This document shows, piece by piece, positions 50,166-59,556 of a stretch of DNA of 64,000 nt (position 1 is its first letter; each line of letters opens with the position of its first letter). Both the position numbers and the translations under genes were made by a program. Origin of the DNA: Maritimibacter sp. (lineage in GTDB: Bacteria > Pseudomonadota > Alphaproteobacteria > Rhodobacterales > Rhodobacteraceae); the NCBI GenBank assembly GCA_002695005.1, contig NZNT01000025.1, positions 124,001 through 188,000 of the forward strand. The letters run 5' to 3'. Under the pieces are notes generated by a model, which was not told the DNA's origin, ran no database searches, and saw nothing but the letters and a program-made list of their open reading frames with translations.

Positions 50166-51404
50166 TCAAACGAACAGGTCTCCGTCGGCGAGATCGGCGC
50201 GCGTCGTGTCATGCACGACAAGCACGTCGCCACCGCCGAAATCGAACCAGATATCGTCTCCGCGCTGCTCGGAACGTGCCAGAACAGCTTCGAGTGTGCC
50301 GTGACCTTCGACGCGGATACGGTCGCGGTCGGTCTCGAAGTCGCGGATGTCGTCATGTCCGCTCGTGAAGATAAAGGTATCGGCCCCGCCGCCGCCGCGC
50401 AGGATGTCGTCGCCCGGCCCGCCGTTGATCGTATCCTGCCCGTACCCGCCACGAACCCGGTCGTCACCGGCGCCTGCAAGCAACGTGTCGTTGCCCTGTT
50501 TTCCGTTGAGCATGTCGTCGCCCGCGTTTCCCCGGATGGTATTGTCAGCCGGGTTCCCTGCCAGCCGGTCATTGCCGCTGCCGCCCGCCGATGCCTCGAT
50601 CACCGTGCCGAAGGCGACCGCAACGTCTTCATAATGCGCACCGAAGCGGGAATACTCACCCTCGCGCAAATCCAGTTTGACCCGGTGAGGGCGCGCGCTC
50701 GCATCGAAGAGGTCCCATCCGCCCGTGTCCCAGATCGTGTCGGTCGTGGCCGTGCGCGGCCCCGTGTAGGTCGTATTGCCGCCGTTGTGGCTGGCCGCCC
50801 CCCAGATTTCCTGAAGCGCCAGCACGTCGAACACCGCCATCGCGTCCGAGCCTGCGCCGGAGCCGGGATGCGGATCATAAGCCATCGTTGTCCACTTGTT
50901 CGTGTCGAACCGGTCCGGAAGAAGGTCACTGTCGAAAGAATGGCGCAGACCCAGCGCATGGCCGATCTCGTGCAGGACCACCGCGTGGCGGTCCGACACG
51001 ATATCGAAATCGCGATCGAAAACGGCGAAGCTGTCGACGGCCTCTATTCGACTGCCGGAGGTTTCGGCCTTCCACCCGCCTTGACCGGCGATACCGTCGT
51101 CCAGGGCCGCAAATGCGAAATCCATGTCTGGGTTCGTGGTCGCCGACACTTCCACGAAATCGACATTCAGGAAGGTTTCAATATGGGCAAGGGCGCGGCG
51201 GACCGCAAAGACCTCCCCCGATTGCCATGACGCAAAGCCGGAGAACGACGCGGAACCCGAGAACTCGAACGTCGCGGCCCGATCGTTGAAGGCGTAGCTG
51301 ATCAGGTGCCGTGCCTCCGGCGCGTCGCCATTTATCGCCGCGCTCGAGCGGAACAGCGGGAAATGCAGAGCGGACAGAATCGTGGATCGCGACGGTATCG
51401 CCAT
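50166..51404 (-). CDS. serralysin-like M10 metalloprotease with RTX repeats, copy 1
   Basis: A 412-residue secreted zinc protease. Zinc site HEIGHALGLRH (145-155) and a Met-turn TTMAY shortly after. Then an M10-C type beta region and about six RTX nonapeptides (GNAGDDMLNGKQGNDTLLAG and following) that bind Ca2+ in a beta-roll, then a C-terminal domain ending in LADGDLFV. No signal peptide or propeptide; secretion by a type I system through the C-terminus is expected. The shortest repeat block of the three tandem copies. No HlyB/HlyD/TolC-type genes lie in the window. Confidence 0.9.
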   Translation of the reverse strand: MAIPSRSTILSALHFPLFRSSAAINGDAPEARHLISYAFNDRAATFEFSGSASFSGFASWQSGEVFAVRRALAHIETFLNVDFVEVSATTNPDMDFAFAALDDGIAGQGGWKAETSGSRIEAVDSFAVFDRDFDIVSDRHAVVLHEIGHALGLRHSFDSDLLPDRFDTNKWTTMAYDPHPGSGAGSDAMAVFDVLALQEIWGAASHNGGNTTYTGPRTATTDTIWDTGGWDLFDASARPHRVKLDLREGEYSRFGAHYEDVAVAFGTVIEASAGGSGNDRLAGNPADNTIRGNAGDDMLNGKQGNDTLLAGAGDDRVRGGYGQDTINGGPGDDILRGGGGADTFIFTSGHDDIRDFETDRDRIRVEGHGTLEAVLARSEQRGDDIWFDFGGGDVLVVHDTTRADLADGDLFV

Positions 51405-51542
51405 AGGATTTCTTCCTTCGTTCCAGCGCTCGCGGTCCGCGTGTGAGCGGCCGGGCGATGGCGAAGGTCCTATGAGATGAGAGTCAGCGCCCGCTTAACG
51501 CGGGAACAGGAAATCGTTAAAAATTTAAGGTTTACGAAGGGT

Positions 51543-52985
51543 TTACGCGGTGAGCGCGTCGTCGAGCTGGTCGAGCGTGACGCCCGAAAGCGTGAGGGTG
51601 TCACCGCCGAAGTCAATAATGACGCGACCACCGGTCTCGTGCGCCTGGGACAGGATCTGTTCGGCAGTTCCGAAGCCCTCGAACCAGAGCGCGTCGGTCC
51701 CGGTCCCGAAGTCCGTAATCCGGTCAGTGCCGTAGCCTGCGCGGAACACGAAGGTATCCGCCCCTGCCCCGCCGGTCAGGATGTCATCGCCTGTCCCGCC
51801 GTCGAGTCGGTCCGCCCCGCGCCCGCCGAACAGCCGGTCGTTTCCTGCGCCGCCCAACACGATATCGCGTCCGCCGCCACCGTATACGACATCGTCTCCG
51901 TTCTGCCCGTCGACCCGGTCTCGCCCATGCGTCCCGCGCAACTCGTCATCGCCGTTGCCGCCGTGGATCACATCGGCCCCACGCCCGCCACGGATCGTAT
52001 CGGCCCCGTCGCCGCCCTCGACCTCATCGGCACCGGTGCTCGCCCGGATCTGGTCTGCGCCTGCGTCACCGAAAACCGAATCGTCACCGCCGAGGCTGAA
52101 CAGCGTGTCGTCCCCACCGCCGCCCTCGATCCGGTTTGCCGCCTGGTTGCCGGTGATCCGGTCGCCGAAATCGCCGCCCAGCGCGTTTTCGATCACTGAG
52201 CCGAACGCGATCGTCACGTCGTCATGGGTTCCGAAGCGCGAAAACGCCCCTTCGCGCAAATCGAGCCGCACGGACCAGTCCGCGTCCCGTGCATCGAAGA
52301 CGTCGGTGCCGCCGGTGTCCCAGATCATGTCGACCTCGACCCCGTCCGGACCCGTGTATCGCGTGTGGCCGGGTTCGCCCGCCACGCTGCCCCAGATATC
52401 CTGAAGCGCGAGGACGTCGAAGATCATCATCTCGTCCCCCACCACCCCGGTGTCCGGGTTCGCGTGGTAGGACATGACAGTGTATTTGTTGTTCTCGAAC
52501 GCCTCGTCCATGTGATCGGCGTCGTGGGAATGTTGCAGTCCCAGCGTGTGCCCCAGTTCATGGAGGATGATCCCGAGCGAGCCGTTCACGAGGTCGTATT
52601 CACTGTCGAAAACGGTGAACCCGTCCCACGCGGTAATGTCTTCGTCCCACCACGAAACCTGATAGCCCCCGTTTCCCACGATCTCGCCCGGCAGCGACAC
52701 CTGGCCCACGTTGAGGTCGGGGTCCGCCTGTCCCGTGACCTCGGCAAACCGGACGTTGAGGAAGCTCTCGATATGGTCGAGCGCCTCCCGGAACCTTTGC
52801 CGTTCCGCCAGCGTCCAGGCCGTCCAGCCAAGATAGCTCCCCGTGACGGGCAGGTCGTTCGGCTGGCTCGTGGTCGCGAATTGATAGGTAATTTCGTATC
52901 GGGACTGCCCGGTTCGGTTCACCGGATTCAGCCGGTTGAACACCTCATACTGCATCGCACTCAGAATCGAGGTCGTACTCGTCAC
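51543..52985 (-). CDS. serralysin-like M10 metalloprotease with RTX repeats, copy 2
   Basis: A 480-residue protease. The start is taken as GTG at 52985, since GGGAG lies 6 bases before it and the resulting N-terminus ([18 protein letters not shown]) aligns with the other copies; an ATG at 53051 would add 22 poorly matching residues. Zinc site [11 protein letters not shown] (142-152) with a Met-turn YTVMSY. About 14 RTX repeats (from [19 protein letters not shown] onward), the most of the three. Type I secretion expected. Three tandem copies suggest repeated duplication. Confidence 0.9.
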   Translation of the reverse strand: MTSTTSILSAMQYEVFNRLNPVNRTGQSRYEITYQFATTSQPNDLPVTGSYLGWTAWTLAERQRFREALDHIESFLNVRFAEVTGQADPDLNVGQVSLPGEIVGNGGYQVSWWDEDITAWDGFTVFDSEYDLVNGSLGIILHELGHTLGLQHSHDADHMDEAFENNKYTVMSYHANPDTGVVGDEMMIFDVLALQDIWGSVAGEPGHTRYTGPDGVEVDMIWDTGGTDVFDARDADWSVRLDLREGAFSRFGTHDDVTIAFGSVIENALGGDFGDRITGNQAANRIEGGGGDDTLFSLGGDDSVFGDAGADQIRASTGADEVEGGDGADTIRGGRGADVIHGGNGDDELRGTHGRDRVDGQNGDDVVYGGGGRDIVLGGAGNDRLFGGRGADRLDGGTGDDILTGGAGADTFVFRAGYGTDRITDFGTGTDALWFEGFGTAEQILSQAHETGGRVIIDFGGDTLTLSGVTLDQLDDALTA

Positions 52986-53133
52986 GGACCGCTCCCATTC
53001 GTCAGGTCCCCACCCTTCGAACGGACGTGCCGCCGCAGGCACATGCGGCACATCTTGAAGAAATCGTTAACGGTGGATTGTGTCCCAAATGGGCAAAGGT
53101 CTGGGCTGATCGGCGGAATTGTTCAGGCGACGC

Positions 53134-54519
53134 TCAGGTCGTGAGCGCGTCCTCGACAGCGGTGAGCGTCGTGTCTTCGATAATGAGCCTGTCGCCCGCG
53201 CCGAAGTCGAATATGACGTCGGACCCGGCCTCGCGTGCGAAACCCATCACGGCCTCGGCATCACCGAAGCCCGTGACCGCAAGGCTGTCGTTGCCATTGC
53301 CGAAATCGGTGATCGTGTCGGTGTCGTAGCCCGGGCGAAAGACGAAGGTGTCGGGGCCGGGCCCTCCCCGCAGGCTGTCGTCACCGGTCCCGCCATCAAG
53401 CCGGTCCATCGCGCGCCAGCCACGCAGGTCGTCATCTCCCGCGTCACCGAAAAGCGTATCGCGCCCGCCGCCGCCTTTGACGAGGTCGTCGCCCTCCCCG
53501 CCCCGCACCGTGTCACGCCCGCGCGTGCCTTTGACCGTATCGTTGCCTTCCCCGCCGTCGACCACATCCGCGCCGCGACCGCCGCGCAGTGTGTCGTTGC
53601 CGGTCTGACCCTCCAGCCGGTCGTCCCCCGTGGTGCCGCGCAACAGGTCGCCACTCGCTCCACCCCTGAGAATGTTGGCGAGCGCGTTGCCGATAAGCGT
53701 GTCACCATAAGCGCTGCCATAGGCGCTCTCGATATCGGCGTCGAAGGCGATCGCCATGTCCTCGCGCCCGGCCCACTCGGAAAACGCCCCGCCCCGCAGA
53801 TCAAGCTCCACCCCCCGGCCCCAACCCCGCGCGTCGAGGCTGTCCGTGCCGCCGGAGTCCCACACGACGTCGATGCCGGCCACACGCGGGCCGAGATAGG
53901 CGGTATCGCCCCCGTTGAAATCCGCAGCACCCCAGATGTCCTGAAGCGCCACGAGGTCGTAGACCATCATCCGCGTCGTGTCGGTGATGCCCGGCGTCGG
54001 GTCGTCCGTATAGGACATGAGGCTGTAATGGTTGGTATCGAAGGCCGGATCGAGCGGCACGCCCTCGAAGGTATGGTCAAGGCCCAGCGCATGGCCGACT
54101 TCATGCAGGATCAATCCCTGCTGGCCCGAGGCAAGGCCGATGGTCCGGTCGAAAACGGCGAAACCGTCGTAGCGGGTGATGCGGACGTTGAGGCTCGAGT
54201 ACTGCGGCCCGCCCAACCCGGCGATGCCGAATCCTGTCGTCACCTTGCCGAAGTTCAGGTCAGGGTCCGATGCGCCCGACACCTCCACGAAATCGACGTT
54301 GAGGAACTGCTCGACCGTGGCAAGCGCGGCCCGCACGGCGGCCTTCTCGGCCCCGCCGAACGCAGTCCAGCCCGTGAAGCTGTACCAAAGGTCGCCCGGC
54401 TGTGCCGTCTCGAACTCATAGGTGATCCTGTAGCGCCCGTCGCCGCTCGTGTTGATCGGCGCGAGCGCATAGATCCCCGGAAACTGGAGCGACTGGATGA
54501 CATCATTTCGCGTGGGCAT
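53134..54519 (-). CDS. serralysin-like M10 metalloprotease with RTX repeats, copy 3
   Basis: A 461-residue protease with zinc site HEVGHALGLDH (139-149) and Met-turn YSLMSY. About 12 RTX repeats (GGASGDLLRGTTGDDRLEGQ onward), one of them degenerate (GWRAMDRLD). N-terminus MPTRNDVIQSLQFPGIYALA parallels copies 1 and 2, with no propeptide. First of the trio in transcription direction, divergent from pccB across a 249-base region containing TTTGCAAA-like boxes. Confidence 0.9.
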   Translation of the reverse strand: MPTRNDVIQSLQFPGIYALAPINTSGDGRYRITYEFETAQPGDLWYSFTGWTAFGGAEKAAVRAALATVEQFLNVDFVEVSGASDPDLNFGKVTTGFGIAGLGGPQYSSLNVRITRYDGFAVFDRTIGLASGQQGLILHEVGHALGLDHTFEGVPLDPAFDTNHYSLMSYTDDPTPGITDTTRMMVYDLVALQDIWGAADFNGGDTAYLGPRVAGIDVVWDSGGTDSLDARGWGRGVELDLRGGAFSEWAGREDMAIAFDADIESAYGSAYGDTLIGNALANILRGGASGDLLRGTTGDDRLEGQTGNDTLRGGRGADVVDGGEGNDTVKGTRGRDTVRGGEGDDLVKGGGGRDTLFGDAGDDDLRGWRAMDRLDGGTGDDSLRGGPGPDTFVFRPGYDTDTITDFGNGNDSLAVTGFGDAEAVMGFAREAGSDVIFDFGAGDRLIIEDTTLTAVEDALTT

Positions 54520-54768
54520 CGACCCGACCCCGTATTGCCGATTGCGAAGTCCCGTTTAGGACATTTCGCAGGCCGGCCCCAGACTCGCGCGGATCACAAA
54601 TGGCGCAAGCCGCCGCGCTGGCGAAAATCCGCCCGGGGCGCGCCGAAGAGTTTGCAATTATTCATTTCGCAGATCGACCCGCACAAAACCTTTGCAAATT
54701 CGCCGGAAACCGTTTGGGTCTGACGCAGGTTGCGGCTAGTTTGCGCGGAAATCAAGGAGGGCCGTCCG
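54520..54768. promoter_or_regulatory. divergent regulatory region between protease 3 and pccB
   Basis: A 249-base region. TTTGCAAT at 54651-54658 with TTTCGCAG 6 bases further, TTTGCAAA at 54691-54698 and TTTGCGCG at 54740-54747 resemble the ScfR boxes; only the second is perfect. AAGGAGG at 54754-54760 is the pccB ribosome-binding site. Probably the pccB promoter and possibly that of the protease gene. Confidence 0.6.
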
Positions 54769-56301
54769 ATGAAAGATATCCTGCAACAGCTCGAATCCCG
54801 GCGCGAGGTCGCCCGGCTGGGCGGCGGACAGAAGCGGATCGACAGCCAGCACGGCAAAGGCAAGCTGACCGCACGCGAACGGGTGGAGCTTCTGCTCGAC
54901 GAAGACAGCTTCGAAGAATTCGACACCTTCAAGGCCCACCGCTGCACCGACTTCGGGATGGAAGAGCAGCAGTATCCCGGCGACGGCGTCATCACCGGCT
55001 GGGGCACGATCAACGGCCGCCTTGTCTATGTCTTCTCGCAGGATTTCACCGTCTTCGGCGGCTCGCTCTCCGAAACCCATGCCGAGAAGATCTGCAAGAT
55101 CATGGACATGGCGATGCAGAACGGCGCGCCGGTCATCGGCCTCAACGACTCGGGCGGCGCACGCATCCAGGAAGGTGTGGCCTCGCTCGCGGGCTACGCC
55201 GAGGTGTTCCAGCGCAACATCATGGCCTCCGGCGTCGTGCCGCAGATATCGGTCATCATGGGGCCTTGCGCGGGCGGCGCGGTCTACTCCCCCGCCATGA
55301 CCGACTTCATCTTCATGGTGAAGGACACGTCCTACATGTTCGTCACCGGCCCCGACGTGGTGAAGACCGTAACGAACGAGGTGGTGACGGCCGAAGAACT
55401 CGGCGGCGCCTCGACCCATACGAAAAAGTCCTCGGTCGCCGACGGCGCATTCGAAAACGACGTTGAGGCGCTGACCGAAGTGCGCCGTCTCGTCGATTTC
55501 CTGCCGCTCAACAACCGCGACAAGGCGCCCGTGCGACCGTTCTTCGACGAGCCCGAGCGGCTCGACCATTCGCTCGACACCCTGATCCCGGACAACCCGA
55601 ACGCACCTTACGACATGAAGGAACTGATCCTGAAGGTCGCGGACGAGGGCGATTTCTACGAGATCCAAGAAGACTTCGCCAAGAACATGATCACCGGTTT
55701 CATCCGGCTCGAAGGGCGCACCGTGGGCGTCGTGGCCAACCAGCCGATGGTGCTGGCGGGCTGCCTCGACATCGACAGCTCGCGCAAGGCCGCGCGTTTC
55801 GTGCGCTTCTGCGACGCCTTCGAAATCCCGATCCTGACCTTCGTCGACGTTCCCGGCTTCCTCCCCGGCACCGGGCAGGAATACGGCGGCGTCATCAAGC
55901 ACGGCGCGAAGCTCCTGTTCGCCTATGGCGAGGCGACGGTGCCGAAGGTCACGGTCATCACCCGCAAGGCCTATGGCGGTGCCTATGACGTCATGGCGTC
56001 CAAGCACCTGCGGGGCGACTTCAACTACGCCTGGCCCACCGCCGAGATCGCGGTGATGGGGGCCAAGGGCGCGACCGAGATCCTCTATCGCTCCGAACTG
56101 GGCGACCCGGAAAAGATCGCGCACCGCACGCAGGACTACGAAGACCGCTTCGCCAATCCCTTCGTCGCTGCCGAAAAGGGCTTCATCGACGAGGTGGTCA
56201 TGCCGCACTCGACCCGCAAACGGGTCAGCCGCGCCTTCGCGTCGCTGCGCAACAAGAAGCTCGCGAACCCGTGGAAGAAACACGACAACATCCCCCTGTG
56301 A
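54769..56301 (+). CDS. pccB: propionyl-CoA carboxylase beta subunit
   Basis: A 510-residue carboxyltransferase subunit that moves CO2 from carboxybiotin to propionyl-CoA, giving methylmalonyl-CoA. Marks: [20 protein letters not shown] (first oxyanion region, about 122-141), [17 protein letters not shown], and [20 protein letters not shown] with [17 protein letters not shown] (second site). Start at ATG 54769 with AAGGAGG upstream. First of a run with two small genes and pccA. It could also act on acetyl-CoA, but the mutase and regulator favour propionyl-CoA. Confidence 0.96.
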   Translation: MKDILQQLESRREVARLGGGQKRIDSQHGKGKLTARERVELLLDEDSFEEFDTFKAHRCTDFGMEEQQYPGDGVITGWGTINGRLVYVFSQDFTVFGGSLSETHAEKICKIMDMAMQNGAPVIGLNDSGGARIQEGVASLAGYAEVFQRNIMASGVVPQISVIMGPCAGGAVYSPAMTDFIFMVKDTSYMFVTGPDVVKTVTNEVVTAEELGGASTHTKKSSVADGAFENDVEALTEVRRLVDFLPLNNRDKAPVRPFFDEPERLDHSLDTLIPDNPNAPYDMKELILKVADEGDFYEIQEDFAKNMITGFIRLEGRTVGVVANQPMVLAGCLDIDSSRKAARFVRFCDAFEIPILTFVDVPGFLPGTGQEYGGVIKHGAKLLFAYGEATVPKVTVITRKAYGGAYDVMASKHLRGDFNYAWPTAEIAVMGAKGATEILYRSELGDPEKIAHRTQDYEDRFANPFVAAEKGFIDEVVMPHSTRKRVSRAFASLRNKKLANPWKKHDNIPL

Positions 56302-56323
56302 GGGATGTCAGGAGGGAAGCGTG

Positions 56324-56737
56324 ATGCGTCACCGGACGGTTTTGTTCAGCCTGCTGGCCACCAGCCTGGCCGCGCTGGCATTGCCTGCCGTGGGCGCGGA
56401 GGAGATCCCGCTTCCCTCCGGCCACAGCGTCAGCTTCAACGACGTGATCTGGGGCCAGCCGGGCCCGTCCGGGCTTACGATCCGGTTTCGCTTTCTCGAC
56501 CCGGCCCTGGCCGAGCGGGCGGATGAGGATGGGATCATCATCGCCACCGAAGACACCGAATACCTGTGCGAATTCTATGCGCTGGAACGGATCACCGAGA
56601 ACGGACCGCAGCCGCAGCAGATCGTCATCTCGATCTCGGACCGGCCCGTGGCCTTCGGCGAACCGGACCCCGACGTGACGCAGATCTTCGAAGCCTACGC
56701 CTTTCGCGACGGCACCTGTATCTGGGAGATGTTCTGA
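56324..56737 (+). CDS. small exported protein (DUF6497-like) between pccB and pccA
   Basis: A 137-residue protein with a signal peptide (VLFSLLATSLAALALPAVGA). Mature part: LPSGHSVSFNDVIWGQPGPS, DEDGIIIATEDTEYLCEFYA, ending DGTCIWEMF, with two cysteines that may pair. I believe such proteins are conserved next to pccB in Rhodobacterales (DUF6497), which I could not check. ATG 56324 is preferred; GGAGG precedes it. Stop and next start share bases (TGATG). Confidence 0.78.
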   Translation: MRHRTVLFSLLATSLAALALPAVGAEEIPLPSGHSVSFNDVIWGQPGPSGLTIRFRFLDPALAERADEDGIIIATEDTEYLCEFYALERITENGPQPQQIVISISDRPVAFGEPDPDVTQIFEAYAFRDGTCIWEMF

Positions 56738-57150
56738 TGGCGCTTCCCTACATGACGAAGCACCGCGGTTTTCCCGGCCGCCTGCCCGGCACGGATTTCC
56801 AGTTCACGGTGCGCCGCGCCAACAAGAAGGGTGCGACCGCGATCACCCGGCGCGAGCGGTATGCCGACCGCCGCCCCGCCGACAAGCGCGCGGACATGGG
56901 CTTCATGGCCGCGCTGTGGGACTATTTCGGCGAGGAGCCGTTCGAACGCGGCAACCTCGACGCGGGCCGCCTGTCCTGGCTGTTCGGGCGCGAAGTCGTG
57001 CCCGCCGAGGACCCGTTCGACCCGGCCAGCTATGAGGCGATGCTCCGGATCGACCGCCGCGTCGCCGAGGCGAGCTTTCCCGACATCTTCGGCGGCGATA
57101 CGGATTTCGGCTTTGACGGGTTCGATGACGACGGCTGGGACGACGAATGA
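56737..57150 (+). CDS. hypothetical protein with Asp-rich C-terminus between pccB and pccA
   Basis: A 137-residue cytoplasmic protein: basic N-terminal half (KHRGFPGRLPGTDFQFTVRR, TAITRRERYADRRPADKR), then LWDYFGEEPFERGNLDAGRL and an extremely acidic end (GFDGFDDDGWDDE). No known domain. It is coupled to the previous gene through TGATG, so both follow pccB expression. The charge split suggests it binds a basic partner or metal, but nothing more can be said. Confidence 0.7.
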   Translation: MALPYMTKHRGFPGRLPGTDFQFTVRRANKKGATAITRRERYADRRPADKRADMGFMAALWDYFGEEPFERGNLDAGRLSWLFGREVVPAEDPFDPASYEAMLRIDRRVAEASFPDIFGGDTDFGFDGFDDDGWDDE

Positions 57151-57444
57151 GCAACTTTTTGCTAGCCATCCGCAGTTTTGCGCAAGGATTGGCGCATTGC
57201 CCGCGCGCCGGTTTTTCGCACTGTTCGCGGGGCGCACTCTTTGACAGCGTGACACACATGGCGGGCGCTCTATCCCGGTGTCCCGCCTGGTTTAGTCAAA
57301 CCGTTACCCTTCCCCTTCTGCCCGGGTTGGCCTCCCCCGGCCAACCCGGGATTTTCTTTGCCGCTCCGCCACTTGGCGTTGAGCGACCACTCCCCCACAC
57401 CTGCGGCTCCGCCGCCAACCAGACGTAACGAAGAGGGACAGGAC
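57151..57444. promoter_or_regulatory. regulatory region upstream of pccA
   Basis: A 294-base gap. TTTGCTAG (57158-57165) and TTTGCGCAA (57177-57185) resemble, imperfectly, the ScfR boxes. A strong terminator lies at 57321-57358. The pccA ribosome-binding site GAGGGACAGG precedes the ATG at 57445. A TTGACA at 57241 has no -10 at normal distance. Confidence 0.5.
57321..57358 (+). terminator. intrinsic terminator between the pccB operon and pccA
   Basis: Perfect 12-bp stem CCCGGGTTGGCC / GGCCAACCCGGG with loop TCCCCC, then ATTTTCTTT. It ends 87 bases before pccA. Confidence 0.93.
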
Positions 57445-59490
57445 ATGTTCGAGAAGATCCTGATTGCGAACCGTGGCGAGATCGCGTGCCGCGTCATGAA
57501 GACGGCGAAAAAGATGGGGATCAAGACGGTCGCCATCTACTCCGACGCGGACCGCCATGCGCTCCATGTCCAGATGGCCGACGAGGCGATCCACATCGGC
57601 CCGCCCCCCGCGAACCAGTCCTACATCGTCATCGACAAGGTGATGGAAGCGGTGAAGGCATCCGGCGCGCAAGCGGTGCATCCGGGCTACGGCTTCCTCT
57701 CCGAGAACGCCAAGTTCGCCGAAGCGCTCGAGGCCGCCGGCGTCGCCTTCATTGGACCTCCCAAGGGCGCGATCGAGGCGATGGGGGACAAGATCACCTC
57801 CAAGAAGCTCGCGCAGGAAGCCGACGTGTCGACCGTGCCGGGCTACATGGGTCTGATCGAGGATGCCGAGGAAGCCGTGAAGATCTCGAACGAGATCGGC
57901 TACCCGGTGATGATCAAGGCCTCTGCCGGTGGCGGCGGCAAAGGGATGCGGATCGCGTGGGACGACCAGGAGGCGCGTGAGGGCTTCCAGTCATCCAAGA
58001 ACGAAGCCGCCAACAGCTTTGGCGACGACCGTATCTTCATCGAGAAGTTCGTCACCCAGCCGCGTCACATCGAGATTCAGGTGCTCTGCGACGGGCACGG
58101 GAACGGCATCTATCTGGGCGAGCGGGAATGTTCGATCCAGCGCCGCAACCAGAAGGTCGTGGAAGAAGCCCCCTCGCCCTTCCTCGATGAGGAGACCCGA
58201 CGCGCGATGGGCGAACAGGCCGTGGCACTGGCCAAGGCCGTGGATTACGCCAGCGCCGGCACGGTGGAATTCATCGTCGACGGCGACAAGAATTTCTACT
58301 TCCTTGAAATGAACACCCGCCTGCAGGTGGAACACCCGGTGACCGAGCTCATCACCGGCGTCGATCTGGTCGAACAGATGATCCGCGTGGCCAATGGCGA
58401 GGCTCTGTCGATCACGCAGGACGACGTGACCCTCACCGGCTGGGCCATCGAGAACCGGCTCTACGCCGAGGACCCCTATCGCGGGTTCCTGCCCTCCATC
58501 GGTCGACTCACCCGCTACCGCCCGCCCGAGGAAACAGCAGCCGGGCCGCTCGTCACCAACGGCAAATGGCAGGGCGATGCCGCCGAAGGCGAAGTTGCCG
58601 TGCGCAACGATACCGGCGTCTTTGAGGGCGGCGAGATCAGCATGTATTACGACCCGATGATCGCGAAGCTCTGCACATGGGCGCCGACGCGGGCGGAGGC
58701 GATCGAGGCCATGCGCATCGCGCTCGACAGTTTCGAGGTCGAGGGGATCGGACACAACCTGCCCTTCCTGTCCGCCGTCATGGACCACCCGATCTTCGTG
58801 TCGGGCGACATGACCACGGCTTTCATAGCCGAGGAATACCCGGAAGGATTCGAGGGCGTAACGCTTGAGCAGGGACAGCTGGAACGCGTCGCGGCTGCCG
58901 CCGCCGCGATGTACCGGGTCACCGAAATCCGGCGCACCCGCATCTCCGGCCGGATGGACAACCACGAACGTGTCATCGGCACCGACTGGGTCGTCACCGT
59001 GCAGGGCAAGACGTTCCCGGTCACGATCGCTGCGGACAAAGGCGGCTCCTCGGTCACCTTCGCGGATGGCAAGACCATGCGCGTGGCCTCCGCCTGGAAG
59101 CCGGGCGACCAGCTCGCCCATATGGACGTGGACGGCGACCCGCTCGTCCTCAAGGTCGGCAAGATCACCAGCGGTTTCCGCCTGCGCACACGCGGCGCGG
59201 ACATGCGGGTCAACGTGCGCACACCGCGCGCCGCCGAACTCGCCGCGCTCATGCCGGAAAAGGTCGCGCCCGACACCTCCAAGATGCTGCTCTGCCCAAT
59301 GCCGGGCCTCGTCGTGAAGGTCGATGTGGAAGAGGGGCAGGAGATCCACGAGGGGCAGCCGCTGTGCACCATCGAGGCGATGAAGATGGAAAACATCCTG
59401 CGCGCCGAGAAGAAAGGCGTCGTGACCAAGATCAACGCGGTGGCCGGCGACAGCCTCGCCGTGGACGAGATCATCATGGAGTTCGAATAG
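57445..59490 (+). CDS. pccA: propionyl-CoA carboxylase alpha subunit (biotin carboxylase/carrier)
   Basis: A 681-residue biotin enzyme. Biotin carboxylase domain from MFEKILIANRGEIACRVMKT, with the ATP-grasp glycine loop KASAGGGGKGMRI (about 159-171), RECSIQRRNQKVVEEAPS and EMNTRLQVEHPVTE. A BT domain follows, then the C-terminal biotinyl domain with CTIEAMKMEN, biotinylated Lys647. Works with PccB (alpha6beta6) to make methylmalonyl-CoA. GAGGGA precedes the ATG. A terminator lies close upstream, so it may have its own promoter or be expressed by read-through. Confidence 0.96.
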   Translation: MFEKILIANRGEIACRVMKTAKKMGIKTVAIYSDADRHALHVQMADEAIHIGPPPANQSYIVIDKVMEAVKASGAQAVHPGYGFLSENAKFAEALEAAGVAFIGPPKGAIEAMGDKITSKKLAQEADVSTVPGYMGLIEDAEEAVKISNEIGYPVMIKASAGGGGKGMRIAWDDQEAREGFQSSKNEAANSFGDDRIFIEKFVTQPRHIEIQVLCDGHGNGIYLGERECSIQRRNQKVVEEAPSPFLDEETRRAMGEQAVALAKAVDYASAGTVEFIVDGDKNFYFLEMNTRLQVEHPVTELITGVDLVEQMIRVANGEALSITQDDVTLTGWAIENRLYAEDPYRGFLPSIGRLTRYRPPEETAAGPLVTNGKWQGDAAEGEVAVRNDTGVFEGGEISMYYDPMIAKLCTWAPTRAEAIEAMRIALDSFEVEGIGHNLPFLSAVMDHPIFVSGDMTTAFIAEEYPEGFEGVTLEQGQLERVAAAAAAMYRVTEIRRTRISGRMDNHERVIGTDWVVTVQGKTFPVTIAADKGGSSVTFADGKTMRVASAWKPGDQLAHMDVDGDPLVLKVGKITSGFRLRTRGADMRVNVRTPRAAELAALMPEKVAPDTSKMLLCPMPGLVVKVDVEEGQEIHEGQPLCTIEAMKMENILRAEKKGVVTKINAVAGDSLAVDEIIMEFE

Positions 59491-59556
59491 AGCGATGATC
59501 CGGCGCGGCGACAGGACGGACAGACCCGGCCCGCGCCGCGTGCGGGGGCCTGACGC

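Noticed and set aside
50347-53608. DNA-level tandem repeats suggesting a CRISPR or satellite array
   Set aside because: They are the codons of RTX nonapeptides (GGxGxDxxx) in the three protease genes; no spacer-repeat structure.
57241-57276. TTGACA ... TATCCC as a sigma-70 promoter for pccA
   Set aside because: Spacer of 24 bases is too long for a standard promoter.
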